Assembly: GCA_951804985.1 (NCBI GenBank)
Contig: OX638133.1
Location: 34,063,963 to 34,127,962 of the forward strand
Length of the DNA: 64,000 nucleotides
Origin: Dryomyza anilis
Taxonomy: Eukaryota; Arthropoda; Insecta; Diptera; Dryomyzidae
Reading direction: 5' to 3'
Of this stretch, positions 47,110-58,699 are shown piece by piece. Position 1 is the stretch's first letter. Each line of letters starts with the position of its first letter. The notes under the pieces are model-generated. The model was not told where the DNA came from. It did not search any database and saw only the letters and a program-made list of their open reading frames with translations. Both the position numbers and the translations under genes were made by a program.

Positions 47110-48245
47110 TCCCATTAAGCAATTTAGGAGCGCTCTGAAATTGGAGTCATAAAGGAGACCAATTTTTGAGTGTTTTATGAGCCCTCAGAAAAATGACTCT
47201 TAAAAGTATCTCATTTAAGACGGTTTTCGGAGCTCTCAAAAATATTGCTCATAAAAGATTCATATTTAGGAGTTATTTAGGAACCCTCATAAATTAGACT
47301 CCAAAAAGCATCAAAAATAAAATTGTTTCTGAGCACTCAGAAAATAGACTCATAAAAGTTATTTATTTTAGAATGTTTTAGGAACGCTCCAAAATTTGAC
47401 TCATAAAAGAGTCTCATTAATGAGCGTTTTAGGAGCCACCTCAAATCAAACTCATAAAATCACTCAGAAAAGGGAGTCATAAAAGTATCTTATTTATGCT
47501 GGCTTTAGGAGCCTACTGTTTAAATAAAATTGATAAACTTGTATTCGTTTTGAATTTGAAATCAAATGAAAAATAATAAAATAATAGTGTAAATTCAACA
47601 GACAAACCTACATATTTAATGGATTTTTTGAAATGAATGCATTTTCTCACGAATGTCAGGACTAAGATAAACATGAACATGTACTATGTTGGATTAATTT
47701 CAGACACATTCTATATTTCTGAAGAAAGAAAAACTCCAAAAATGGTGTCTGGAAATTCTCAAAAATGTGAATGTTTTAAGAATATTTTTGCGCTCTTTAA
47801 AGCGCAGTTTCTGTAGCTTTTTTGGGGTCTTTTTAGAGCTCAAATATGAGTGTTTTAGGAGTAATAAAAGTGTCAGAAATATGAGGTTTTTGGGCTCATA
47901 AAACGGTGCCATCTACCCAGGGGTTGGGAGTCTTTTTGGGCTATTTTAAGTGCTCATATGTGAGTATTTTAGGAGTAATAAAAGTGTCAGAAATATGAGG
48001 TTTTTGGGCTCATAAAACGGTGCCATCTACCCAGGGGTTGGGAGCCTTTTTGGCCACTTTTCAGTACTCAAATATGAGTGTTTTAGGTGTAATAAAAGAG
48101 TCTGAAATATGAGTGTTTTTGGGCTCATAAAATGGGGCCCTCTACCCAGGAGTCGGGAGCCTTTTTGGGCTCTTTTAAGTGCTCATATATGAGGGTAACA
48201 CTCATAAATATGACACATTTAGGAGTCTTAAAAGACTCAAAATGT
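47110..48245. repeat. Tandem-repeat field built on GGCTCATAAAA
   Basis: 47110-47520 holds degenerate units of about 70 bp alternating GGAGCGCTC-like and GACTCATAAAAG-like words. 47850-48190 holds three regular 114-bp units (GTAATA at 47861, 47975 and 48089) with TTTTTGGGCTCATAAAACGG and CATCTACCCAGGGGTTGGGA. No long frame stays open. It is a local satellite-like field of unknown origin. Confidence 0.8.
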
Positions 48246-48478
48246 TTGCTGGGTTGCTTACAAAGTTGAGGTTTTGTTTATGAAAAATCTTTTAAAAATT
48301 GTAAAAAATCCAAAAGTTATCTGATTTTAAAAATTATTTTGTTTAGGTGCACTCAGTTGAGAAAATATCTTGTTTAGTTTTAATGATATAGACATGGTAA
48401 TGATTATTTTTTTTTATTTTTTAATCATGAAATCAAAATATTTGAATGGTTCTTTTATAAACTATTAACACATAAATC

Positions 48479-48790
48479 AGCCGCGGTAGCTCAGTGGTTA
48501 GTGCGTTGGACTGCGAGCCGAAAGATCCCCGGTTCAAGCCTGGACTGGGGCTAACAACATCTTTTCATAGAAACATTTTTCTATACCGCGCTACCTCTCG
48601 TCAGTAAATGGCAAACCTGCGAGAGTAAAACCATTGCATATGAAAAGCTCTCACTCGCCGTTCGGATTCGTCAATAAACTGTAGGTCCCACCACTTTGAG
48701 TACAAATATAACACGCACAGCTCCAAATTGTGAGAGAGCTCGGCCGAAGTTCTATGCAGGACTGTAGCGCCAAACTATTATTATTATTAT
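48479..48790 (+). mobile_element. tRNA-derived SINE, copy 6 (best preserved)
   Basis: It begins AGCCGCGGTAGCTCAGTGGT, with A box TAGCTCAGTGG and B box GGTTCAAGCCT about 40 bp later. The body carries GCTACCTCTCG, GTTCGGATTCG and GAGAGCTCGGCCGAAGTTCT, and the tail is TATTATTATTATT. The target duplication TTAACACATAAATC/TTAACACTAAATC flanks it (48465-48478 and 48791-48803). The head resembles a tRNA but lacks a clean acceptor stem, so it is not a tRNA gene. Confidence 0.95.
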
Positions 48791-49059
48791 TTAACACTAA
48801 ATCGAATCTGAAAACCGCTATGAAATATCTCCAGTGGCTTAGTATATATCGTCACTGTCATGCAAAAGGAGCGAATGCGCATTTTTAAAAATATCAAATT
48901 ATAAAATTTGAAGTGCTTTAAAAATTAGTAAAATTTAGTTTTTCGTTCAATTTTTTTGTTATTTTGGTTTATTAGTCAATTATTATAATGTATATAAAAT
49001 ATCTTTGGTTTTAGACAACTTACTGAATTATAAATACGGATTTTGTGAGGCTATATCCT

Positions 49060-49370
49060 GACCAAAACTCAAATATTTTGGTTTTCAAACTATAACTTTT
49101 TATAAGCGCAATATAAAACAGTAATGTAACGGCATTAATTGTTTCATTTTAAAGTACCTATCGATTGGCATCATTATTTAAAAATAATTTGCCTAACATT
49201 AATTGGCCATTTGTTATTTGCCAGAAAAATGTTTGACAAAATATTTTTAAATAATGATGACAATCAATAGGTGCTTTAAAAACAAATAATTTGCGTTAAA
49301 AACAAATAATTAAAGAGTTATTGCAAAAAAAACGAAGAAATTGGAAAAATTGAAAATCTTGTCATGTCAA
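49060..49370. mobile_element. Palindromic MITE (AAAAGGGCGAA ends), copy 1
   Basis: The arms ATTGTTTCATTTTAAAGTAC, CTATCGATTGGCATCATTAT and the inverted AATAATGATGACAATCAATA, GGTGCTTTAAAAACAAATAA fold on a short AT-rich loop. The right end reads CTTGTCATGTCAAAAGGGCG. The left terminus is diverged. Confidence 0.65.
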
Positions 49371-49680
49371 AAGGGCGAATATTTTCTTTTTTTTGTTATA
49401 ACTCTTTATTGATGCAAGATAAAATAGTGATGTAAAGACATGTATTGTTTGTTTTCAAAGCACCTATCGATTGGCATTATTATTTCATTATTTCTTGCAA
49501 ATGATAAAAATTCAAAAAGTATTTTAAAATAATGATGATCGATAGGTGCTTTAAAAACAAACAATTAATGCCTTTACACCACTATTTTCTATTACACAAA
49601 CAAAAAGTTGCGGTAAAAAAACGAAAAAATTCGTCCTTTTGGCATGACAAAGTTTTCAATTTTTCGAATTCGCCCTTTTG
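49371..49680. mobile_element. Palindromic MITE (AAAAGGGCGAA ends), copy 2
   Basis: The left end CAAAAGGGCGAATATTTTC and the right end GAAAAAATTCGTCCTTTTGG are inverted. The arms carry AAAGCACCTATCGATTGGCA and GATCGATAGGTGCTTTAAAA. It directly abuts copy 1. A third copy lies downstream of the transporter gene at 57850. Confidence 0.78.
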
Positions 49681-49804
49681 GTTTTGTAAACTCCGTAATA
49701 ATTTTTCTTCTTCAGTAAGATGTACTTTTATACATTTTTTGATAGATAACATTACTGAGAATCTTTTAGACGATAAAAGTTATCCAAAAAATTTTAACTA
49801 ATCT

Positions 49805-50847
49805 GGCAACACTGGGTAAAGTTAAAGAATTTTGAAATATTTTTTGAATGTTATCCGTGTTCAGCATTAAACTGTATTATACCAATGCATGCTCCGTACC
49901 CTGTATATCTAAAAATGACAAAAACAACACATATATCTCTCAGTTCGTTTTGATCAATTAGATCAATTAGAAAATTAAGTACCTGAAAAAAACAAAAGTT
50001 AGTTTTTATAATAACTACATTTTCTCAAAGTATTATTCCATATCCAATTTAGTCAATATACAATTCTTATTCTATTTTTGGAATCCAGAAACACCATACA
50101 TTCTTCGGCTCCGTGCCAGTCAGGACGGCTCCTGTCAATCTGTCACTGTTGCAGCGTCGGCACTACCATCTACAGATAGTAGTAGACATATTTGCTTGTA
50201 TGCGATGATCTATTGTCAGTGATCTGTGATCTGTGCTCTGAAACAAATTATAAATATTACAGGAATTAAGTTAAGTGTTTTGCAAAAATAACTACAATAA
50301 ACATACATAAGTAGATGGCAGCCAGCTACCAACGATCAACAACTAACAATGTGATTATACCCAGTGATAACTCATTCTTGTGATAATATTTGAATAAATT
50401 ATAAGTCAAATCCGACAGCACAGTACAGTGTGTTTAATATACGAATGGATGGATGGCACAAAGACGATATCAATCCTAAACCGTCGAGCAGTTAAGATCA
50501 GTGCAGAACACTGGGGCAGGCCATTCGTGTGGAGGATCGTGAACAGTACGGTAGAGAACTACGCTGACTAGGCTGATGATCAGCGTAAATTGTGCACAAA
50601 ATTCCATTTAATTAAAAAATTCAAAGCGTTTAAGTGAAGATTTTTGAAAATTAAGACGAGACGAGTAAAGCAAAAAAAAAATATAAAACAACAGACTAAC
50701 ATTAAACTACAATTAAAATAGATGCTCATTTAATTTGAAGTGATCGTGCCAGAACATAGCGCTAAAATCTGCCACAGTCTGTCACGTGTTTTGCTAGTTC
50801 AAGTTTAAGTGTTTGAAGCGCAGTTGAATACGTAGCCCGCATTGAAA
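49805..50847 (+). promoter_or_regulatory. Upstream region and probable 5' leader of the Oatp gene
   Basis: From about 50090 the sequence becomes complex and GC-richer (CTTCGGCTCCGTGCCAGTCA, CACTGTTGCAGCGTCGGCAC), unlike the repeats to the left. Initiator-like TCAGTG words occur at about 50216 and 50499. No TATA box stands at the right spacing, so the start site is not fixed. An in-frame TAG at 50833-50835 precedes the ATG at 50848, supporting that start. Several short upstream ATGs (for example in ATGGATGGATGG near 50442) could dampen translation. An upstream non-coding exon cannot be excluded. Confidence 0.45.
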
Positions 50848-53800
50848 ATGGTCGATCCTGCACATGAAGAATCGCAAACCAAACAGGACAATGCTGCGCG
50901 AGATAATCGTCGACCATTTAATGATGATGATGAGGAAGACGAGCATGATACCAATACGGCGCACCAACCACAGGATCGAAATGATCGTGTGAACCGCGAT
51001 CAAATTGATGTTGAGGCCAAGTTGCTGGAAAACTCGACAACAACGAAGACAAGAACTGCGAATGCCAAAAATGATGAAAAATCCGAACAGGATCGAACGA
51101 TGACTGAGGATATCAATAAACTTTTACGGGATATGCCGATGACGGAGGACATGACCTGTGGATTTTGGTTTCTGAAGGGGAAATTTTTTCAAAGGTAAGT
51201 GAAATATATCAAATGAGAAGAAGAACAGTTGGAAAGCAGATTGAAATCTCTAAACTCAATACAAAATAGATTTGCAAATCAAACGGCATATGTGTTACTA
51301 TATGGACTAGTCGGCTGTATATTCTCAATGACCTATGCCTACTTTAATGGCACAATAACCACCATAGAGAAACGTTTCAAAATTCCATCGAAAAATACCG
51401 GCATCATAACGGTAGGCAATGATATTAGTCAAATGATCTTGTCTGCGGTATTAAGTTACTACGGCGGCAAAGGACATCGTCCACGCTGGATTGGTTTTGG
51501 TAGGTACATCAAATAAAACATTATAATTCACATATCGTGCTAAATATTTGAGCGCTTAAACAATTCAATTGAATTTCGCCAATAGGTCTACTCACCATTG
51601 TTGCATTCTGTGCTCTTACCGCGGCCCCTCATTTTCTGTATGGTCCCGGTGAGGATGCGCTCTCTTATACCGCTGAATTTGGCGCCATGCCCGATGAAAA
51701 TGCCACCATGGAAGTCATCGAGGAACAGCGTTCGAAGACACTGTGCCGTTTGAAAGGTGGTGGTGCCGAGTGTGAAATTGGTGAGGGCAACTTGGCACCG
51801 CAAATTGTGCTATTCGTGGCGCAGTTTATTTCGGGTATCGGCGGTTCATTGTACTACACACTGGGTGTATCATATATGGATGACAATACAAAGAAGTCAA
51901 AGACGCCAGCATTGTTGAGTAAGTGAATATGTTAATGAGTTTTATAAACTACTTTTATAAAAAATATTGACTTTGATCATCAAATGTGGTACACATTGAA
52001 AAATCTTCATGTGGTATTCGTTTTAAACTAAGGTCTATAAATTTAGTGCTGTATCTATATTAACATATAGATACAGCAAATTGTTCTAAATGGGTTGTAG
52101 TGCAAACTACCACCCTCTTTAACAGTTGGGAGAACCGAATTGGCCCAACAAATTTATATTCTGTGTGTAATGTTTATGATTAAGCCTACTTCTTTTAACG
52201 TATATCTCTAGTAATTGCGGTAATTTTAATTTGTTTAGTATATAAAACAAATTGAGCTATGTACGCATTATTGCTTATCTTGATTTTCCCTGTAACAAGT
52301 AGCTTTTTACCGCCCACCATAAAGTTTAATGACCTACAACTTTGTGATGAATTCAGCGACTTTAACAACTGACATACTCTTGATAAGATTAACGTTGACA
52401 ATTAATTAACACAATTTGTTATACATATTGTAATTTATAAGCCAATAAAAAACGATATTTGAATTTGAAGATGAGGAAGCTTGATTACTGCCTTTAAAGC
52501 AATAATAGGTGTCTAATAAGTTCTCAACAGGTTTTATTAAAATTTAGACTTCCGTTAAATCTTTCTGATGTAAGTTACAATTGTTTGCGTATAATTAGTT
52601 CTAATATTTGCAAAGTATATCTAGAGTGTTATATAAACACATTCTTGTTTATGACATGACTTCCAGTTTACATGTCAAGTTTACATTAGCTCGTCTACTG
52701 TGTCAAGTTAAAATATTTACCATCTTTAATATGACTGCCAAGTTTAACTATTTCAAAAGTGTGAAAAATTTTAAAACATACTAAATTTTAATAAAATTTA
52801 GACTACGTCTATTTACAATCATCACTACTCCCCATCATTCTCAGGTCTGTCCTACTTCCTGCGTATGTTAGGACCTGCCATTGGCTATGCACTGGCCTCG
52901 TTCTGTTTGCGTATCTATATTGCACCCCAATTACGTCCTGTCATCAATAACAAGGATCCACGCTGGCTCGGCGCCTGGTGGATGGGCTGGTTGATACTTG
53001 GCGGCTTGCTTTTTGTCTCGAGCATCTTTCTCACCATGTTTCCCAAGGAGCTGCCACGTGCAACGGCGCGTCGTATGGTCGAGGAGGAACGTCGCAAGCA
53101 ACGTGCTTCACTGCGCGATAAAGCCGAAAAAACCGAGAAGGAACAACTGACCGAGGCTTTGGAGGATAAACCATTGGCCATCGAACCGAAGGCTTCATTT
53201 AAGGATATGCTTAAGACATTCAGACGTCTAACGAACAATAAGACGTTGATGTTTAATAACTGGTCGTCGGTATTCTATCTGTTCGGCTATACGCCGTATT
53301 GGATCTTTACGCCCAAGTATATTGAAATTCAGTACAGACAGTCGGCAGCGACGTCTAGGTTAGTATTCCACTATTATATCATCAAAACTGTTTCTTTAGA
53401 TTAACCATTTTCCCATTAATAACAGCATGGTAACTGGTACCGTAGCTTTGGCCTTCTCCGCCTTAGGTGTTTTACTCTCTGGCTTCGTCATCTCCAAATT
53501 TAAACCACGTGCCCGTTATATGGCTGCCTGGAATGTGCTCGTCGGTTTTCTTACGGTTGCCGGCATGATCGGTTATGCTTTCATTGGCTGTCCGGGCAAC
53601 GAACAATCTGTAATTGTCAATATCCATGATAGGTTTGTTGAAGTTATTTGATTATTGAGTCATTTAAATAAACGCTATCTCTTCAGCTCATCACTAACAG
53701 CCGCGCCCACTTGTAATTCCGATTGTAATTGTGATTATGTACGTTACGCCCCTGTTTGTGGTGAGAATAGCATGACATATATTTCACCATGTCATGCTGG

Positions 53801-56800
53801 CTGCAAAAAACAACATATTGGATCAAATAGTAAAAAGGTAAGTGTCCAATTTAAGAAATAATTAATTTTGAAAATAGTGCGTTGTACCTATGAATAAGGA
53901 AATATCACTAAACTTTTCGAGTTGTAACCATTCAATTAGAAATCATACACAGAACTATAACTACCTCTAACCATTTCTTTTGGTATCCCACTACGGGGTG
54001 CGACCGCTGCCGTTGGCCAAATAAAAGGCTCGTCCACCACCATCTCTTAACTCGTGACCCCAGCTAGCTCCGCGGAAACCCTACAGACCTTAACTTCGAA
54101 TATATTGAACCAGCCCATGTAAGGTGCGTTGCTTATATCTGCTAGTAATAGACGGGTATCTATTATACCATTGCCCGGTGGTCGCTACTAGGAGGCAGTG
54201 AGTCTTCTTGTTGAGATACTAAACAAGGATCACGCTGGCCTCCCCAAGTGGAGTTATTCAGACACTTTACCTTGTTAGCCCAACCCTGACCACCGGTGTT
54301 GTTAGAGCAACTTATGAAGGTGCAAAATACCGCGTGCTGAATAAGAGAAAGTTATCTGAGCTCTCTTGGATCCAATTGACGAACATGTAAGGAACAAAAA
54401 ATGGAGATGGATTGGCCATACACTACGAAAAGACGACAGCTACATTGCTCGAAAAGCCATAGAGTGGAACCCGACGGGAGTTTGTGTGAGCAATCCCAGG
54501 CGACCAAGAGAAACATGGAGAAGATCAGTCGATAGAGAGGCTAAAAAACTCGGATATTTAAGGAACTGAAGAAGGAGATTACAATATGTAAATGAAAGTC
54601 TGAAAACCCATTCCCACGCTAGAAATACACCAAATTCTTCCTTTCCATTTGTTTATCTGAGAGGTTGTTTCCAATTCTCACCCTCCATCTTTTCGTCGAC
54701 TACGAAGCTGCCTTCGGATAAGGAGATTACCATGTCTGATTTTGGTGTACCTATAAAACTTAAATAGCTTTGCAGAATGACCCTGATCAACACAAATAGC
54801 TTTGCAGAATGACCCTGATCAACACAAAGTGTGTTGACCAGGATTATTCTGCAAAGCTATTTAAGTTTTATAGGTACACCGAAAACAGATATGGTAACAT
54901 ATAGGTGTCTCCTTATCCAAAGGCAGCTTTGTAGTCGACGAAAAGATGGTGGGTGTCGATCAAGATGTTGCGAAATGTAAAAAATTGCTGACTTCCCAAG
55001 TCCAAAGCTGCACTGATATGGTCCATCAATCATTTGACGATCGGGCGAAGGTATATAAACGCCATCAACAGCCACTGCGGTTTTGGGTAGTATTCTCTAT
55101 CTGCGGGACTGTTATTTTATCGCCGGCAAGCATTTGAGATAAGTGTTTCCTCAATGTATCCCCGTCCGTACAGCAAATACCTCGCTCTTTAAACTTTCGG
55201 CCTTTAAATGTCCGCTCTTTTAACCCCTGGCATTTTAAACTTCAGTCTTTAAACCTCCGGTATGTGTCTCTTCTTCTGAAAGAGATTCCTGTCGCCATGC
55301 TTTGGATCGAGTGTACCTAAATCACACTGGAAGCATGCTTTGCGTAAATCATAATATGATCAATTTTCCGCGTGTTCCGATCAGGTAACCACTATGTGGC
55401 TTTGAGAATATTGAGATGGCGAAATATAGTACTACTAACTTCCATGTTTTGTGTTAAGGCAAAGTCGATCTGTCTCATTCCATTGTCGGATAAGTTGTCG
55501 TGGAGGCTCAAATTTCAAACAGTTGTACCAAATATGCCATTTTACTAGAGATGGGCACGTGTCATGCTTTTTTCGTGGCACGTTCGAAAATCTGAGTCCG
55601 TGCATGCAAATCTCCGTGCGTGCTAGTTGTTGTCGTGCCCGTGCCTCTAAAATCAGGAAAAAAGGTCCGTGTTAACAATATTATTTTTTACGTTTTGCCT
55701 AGTTTTTCATGTTATTCCGTGTTTTTCAGTGATTCTTCGTGTCTTTCTATATCACGTGTTTTATCGTGCTTCTCGTGCGTGCCTTTAAATTTATTCGTCG
55801 GACTCGTGCGTGTTCGTGCCACCAAAAACAGGCACGCGCCCATCTCTTACCCACCTTAGCATTAAAGTTGCTAATCCCGATTTGATATCGTGCCGGATAT
55901 GAAGAATATATGATTTGAATAATACATATTACGTCGTGATTTCCTATCAGAATAAATTAAGATTAAACCAAATAAAACTTTTACGATAACATCTTATGCT
56001 ATTATCGTATATTCTATTCAAATAACTAATTATTTGTATAATTGATCAGACTTTCTACGACTGTTCCTGCATACCTAGCGGCAACTATACCACAGATGCT
56101 AGTCCCATATTTGAGCGCCTAACTGCTATGGACCTGATAGCCGAAGAATTCGGTGACGATGCAAATGATACGCTCTTCGAATCTACCATGGCTTCCACAT
56201 TACCAACATCGATGACTTCAGCATATCCGGATGTAGGTTTAGTTTGTATTGGAAATAAAGCTTTATCAGATTTTATCTCGATCTTTTTATAGGTACTACT
56301 CGGCGGTCAGGCTATTCCCGGTGCATGTCCTGTCAACTGTTTTGCACAATTTGTCACCTTCTTGGCCGTGATGTGCTGCCTTAAATTCATAGGTGCTTCG
56401 GGACGTGCGTCAAACTTCTTGGTTACGATGCGTTGTGTACCTGAAAAGGATAAAACTGCCGCAATGGGTTTCGGCATTATGATGATGTCCATGTTGGCCT
56501 TCATACCGAGTCCGATCTTCTTTGGTTGGGTCATCGATCGGCTGTGTTTGGTATGGGGTAAGACTTGTACCAACAAGGGAAATTGTTGGTTATACGATCC
56601 CGAATCGCTGAGGTAAAGTTCATAGAATTATTTTTGATTTTCCAGAGAATATTATGTATTCATTTATATTTCGATACAGATTTATATTAAACATAACTGC
56701 CGCCGTTTTTGTCACCATCGGTTCGCTCTTCGATGTCGGCGTCTGGTACTACGTTAAAGATTTAAAGATCTTCGATGATGAAGTCAAAGAAGTTGAACTG

Positions 56801-56854
56801 GAAATCGTGCAGCACGAAGAGGAAGCGCATGCTGAAAAGAAAACGGAAATTTAA
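50848..56854 (+). CDS. Oatp74D: Organic anion transporting polypeptide, Oatp74D-like (9 exons)
   Basis: Exons: 50848-51194, 51270-51499, 51586-51918, 52845-53358, 53426-53632, 53687-53837, 56050-56232, 56293-56612, 56680-56854. All introns are GT-AG, all phases join, and the total is 2460 nt (819 residues plus stop). Residues 1-105 form a hydrophilic acidic tail. MTEDMTCGFWFLKGKFFQR leads into the first membrane helix. Then come EKRFKIPSKNTGIITVGNDI, the family signature DPRWLGAWWMG (341-351), a lysine/glutamate-rich cytoplasmic loop after FPKELPR, and an extracellular Kazal-like cysteine domain (about 553-601). The cytoplasmic tail is acidic. Such carriers (SLCO family) are 12-helix plasma-membrane transporters; insect Oatp74D imports ecdysteroids. 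The family is certain. The Oatp74D assignment rests on remembered similarity of helices 1-6 and needs a tree. The start has a good context (GAAAATGG). Confidence 0.93.
52080..52169 (-). mobile_element. TACACACAGAA-type MITE fragment in Oatp intron 3
   Basis: Read in reverse it begins TACACACAGAATATAAATTT and continues GGCCAATTCGGTTCTCCC and GTAGTTTGCACTACAACCC, matching the left third of copy 4. It lies within the 926-bp third intron. The rest of that intron is AT-rich without other features. Confidence 0.68.
54354..54572 (+). pseudogene. Non-LTR retrotransposon C-terminal fragment
   Basis: The frame MDPIDEHVRNKKWRWIGHTL, RKAIEWNPTGV, RRPRETWRRSVDREAKKLG matches the extreme C-terminus of insect endonuclease-reverse transcriptases. 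These read roughly KWRWIGHTLRK, ALxWNPxGxRxRGRPxxTWRR. It stops at about 54570. The rest of the element is not in place upstream. Confidence 0.72.
54680..54945. pseudogene. Inverted pair of reverse-transcriptase fragments
   Basis: Plus-strand 54680-54830 reads LFVDYEAAFG, then in another frame MSDFGVPIKLK and LCRMTLINT: the RT block around the first catalytic aspartate of RTE/jockey-like elements. From 54832 the same sequence returns inverted (TTTAAGTTTTATAGGTACACC, CAAAGGCAGCTTTGTAGTCG). On the minus strand it extends to about 55040 with YQCSFGLGKSAIF, the upstream RT block. The left arm also has a short tandem duplication (AATAGCTTTGCAGAATGACC at 54766 and about 54798). All frames are broken. 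Confidence 0.7.
55543..55859. mobile_element. Non-autonomous element with TAGAGATGGGC ends
   Basis: The left TAGAGATGGGCACGTG and the right GCACGCGCCCATCTCTTA are inverted, with further inverted CGTGC words inside (CCGTGCATGC, GTGCGTGTTCGTGCC). The end sequence resembles some hAT elements. Flanks do not show a clear 8-bp duplication, so the superfamily is tentative. It lies in Oatp intron 6. Confidence 0.6.
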
Positions 56855-57299
56855 TTTGTGATTGTATTGAGTTAGTCGACAGTTGATTGTCAATCTTAGT
56901 TGCGCTGAGTATGTGTGCCTGCTATGTGTGGCTGTAGGTGTAGGTTTTATGAGAATGTATGTAGTTTTTTTTATGTTATATGTTCTATATGTGTGTGTGT
57001 GTGTGTGAGTGTATGATTGATTGACAGCAGAGAAGAGTTTCATTGATGCAAGAAAAAGCACTTTCTTCTAATTTTCTTTCCGTTCTGGTCATCGTCGTCG
57101 CTGGATAATGCATTTTACGACCACATGAAATCAGGAATATTGCATTAATTGCGACGTCAAATTAACATAGAGTGCTTTCTGAAATTGTCTCTGCAGAAAT
57201 ATGAAAAAAATAACAATTATATTATTGCAGCAATTTGTTTTTAATATTTAGCTCTAACCAAATTGAAAAGCAGTTTAATTTGCAAATGAGTTAAGTTTA

Positions 57300-57407
57300 A
57301 ATAAAATTGAAGTATGTATTAAATGTATTATTAAAACTTTAATCTTTTACAAATTAAAATCATCATATATTGTGCAAAGATATAAAATTTAAAACCATTG
57401 TAATAAA
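57300..57407 (+). terminator. Candidate poly(A) signals of the Oatp gene
   Basis: AATAAA occurs at 57300-57305 and 57402-57407, about 450 and 550 bp after the stop codon. The 3' region before them is non-repetitive apart from a GT run at 56988-57008. Which one is used cannot be told from sequence. Confidence 0.45.
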
Positions 57408-57849
57408 TGTTAAATATTTTTAAATGTTTTTATAAATACAATAGTAGTTGAAAACACAACCAAAAATTTTGTTTTATTTACTGATGAGGAGAACTTAAAT
57501 ATAATATTGGTTTTAACAAAAATAATATTTTTTTTTATTTTAAATCACTATTTTTGGATTATGCTATGTACAATTCTTTTCCAAAACAACGAATTTAATT
57601 TTTGTCAGTTTTTGTTTTACTTTGTTACACAACACTCTTCGTAACTCTCTTTTCCGATCAGTGTTCCATCATTTATGTATTAAATTAGGGCAGAAATTTG
57701 AAATTAATTATTATTTTAGAATATATCGTCATTATCATTCCAAAGGGTCGAATGTGTAATTTTTGACATTTGCTTTTTTTACATTTTTGAATGTAGTATT
57801 TCCTCAAGTATACTGTGTCGTCAAACGTGTGTGGTTTTGTTGGCCACAA

Positions 57850-58165
57850 AAAACAAAACCAAAAGGGCGAATCTTTTCGTTTGTTTGCCGTAACTTTTTA
57901 TTGGTGTAAGATAAAATAGTTGTGTAAAGGCATTAATTGTTTGTTTTTAAAGCACCTATCGATTATAATCATTATTTTTTTAATTTTTATCATTTGCAAA
58001 AAAAAATTTTGGCAAATTATTTCGAAATAATGATGCCAATCGATAGTTGCTTTAAAATCGAACAATTAATGCACTTACATCACTAGTTTATCTTGCACCA
58101 ATAAAGAGTTATAAAAAAAAACGAAGAAATTTAAAAAATTGAAAATTTTGTCATGCCAAAAGGGC
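57850..58165. mobile_element. Palindromic MITE (AAAAGGGCGAA ends), copy 3
   Basis: The left end ACCAAAAGGGCGAATCTTTT and the right end CATGCCAAAAGGGCGAATTT (in the opposite sense of the fold) flank the arms AAAGCACCTATCGATTATAA and GCCAATCGATAGTTGCTTTA, as in the two copies at 49060-49680. It lies about 1 kb downstream of the transporter stop codon. Confidence 0.75.
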
Positions 58166-58695
58166 GAATTTTTTTGTTTTTTGTCATAACTCGTTATTGG
58201 TGCATGACATATTTGTCAGTTTTGCAGGAAAAATACAGCTTTTGAGAATTTTCTGTCTGTCAAGGCAAAAATAACGAAATCTGTGTACAAATAAAAGTGA
58301 AAATTTAGCTTCAATAAAAATTACATGTTTTTTTCTTGTAAAAATTGGATGTTAAACATATTTATCGTGTATTATGCAATAATATTTAAATGAAACTAAC
58401 AGTTAATAAACAGTTAATAAACAATAAACACCGTAAATAAATTAAAAAAAGTGGGATTAAAGATTTTGACGCATATATGCATAAAAACAACAATACATTA
58501 TATATAGACAATTTGAAGTCAATTTTAATATCGTCGTTTTCATAATTTATCCTATACAAAATCTGGCAAAAAGTCGAATTTATTTTTAAAGATAACTTTA
58601 AAATGTCACTGATTGATTATCCGCCATTATATTATATAATTATTAAAATAAAATTAATTTACTACATTTGTAAATATATCATTATTTTATACTGA
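58166..58695. other. No gene seen
   Basis: AT-rich spacer. No supported frame, repeat or RNA. Confidence 0.5.
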
Positions 58696-58699
58696 GAGA

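Larger units (their letters stand above)
53838..56049. other. Oatp intron 6, 2212 bp, filled with transposon debris
   Basis: Donor AAG|GTAAGT and acceptor GATCAG|ACT, phase 0. Other introns are 54-86 bp apart from intron 3 (926 bp), so growth by insertion is likely. 53950-54350 is GC-richer with no frame I recognise (CCCACTACGGGGTGCGACCG). It is followed by a retrotransposon C-terminal fragment, an inverted pair of reverse-transcriptase pieces and a hAT-like non-autonomous element. Confidence 0.85.

Noticed and set aside
48479..48560. Possible tRNA gene
   Set aside because: A and B boxes are present, but the acceptor stem does not close and the sequence continues into a SINE body with an ATT tail. 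All six copies share this, so it is a tRNA-derived SINE head.
52915..53238. 107-codon minus-strand frame
   Set aside because: It is antisense to Oatp exon 4.
53950..54350. Extra Oatp exon or separate gene in the GC-richer part of intron 6
   Set aside because: Exon 6 joins exon 7 perfectly in frame, and this segment has no open frame of useful length. It is more likely retroelement debris.
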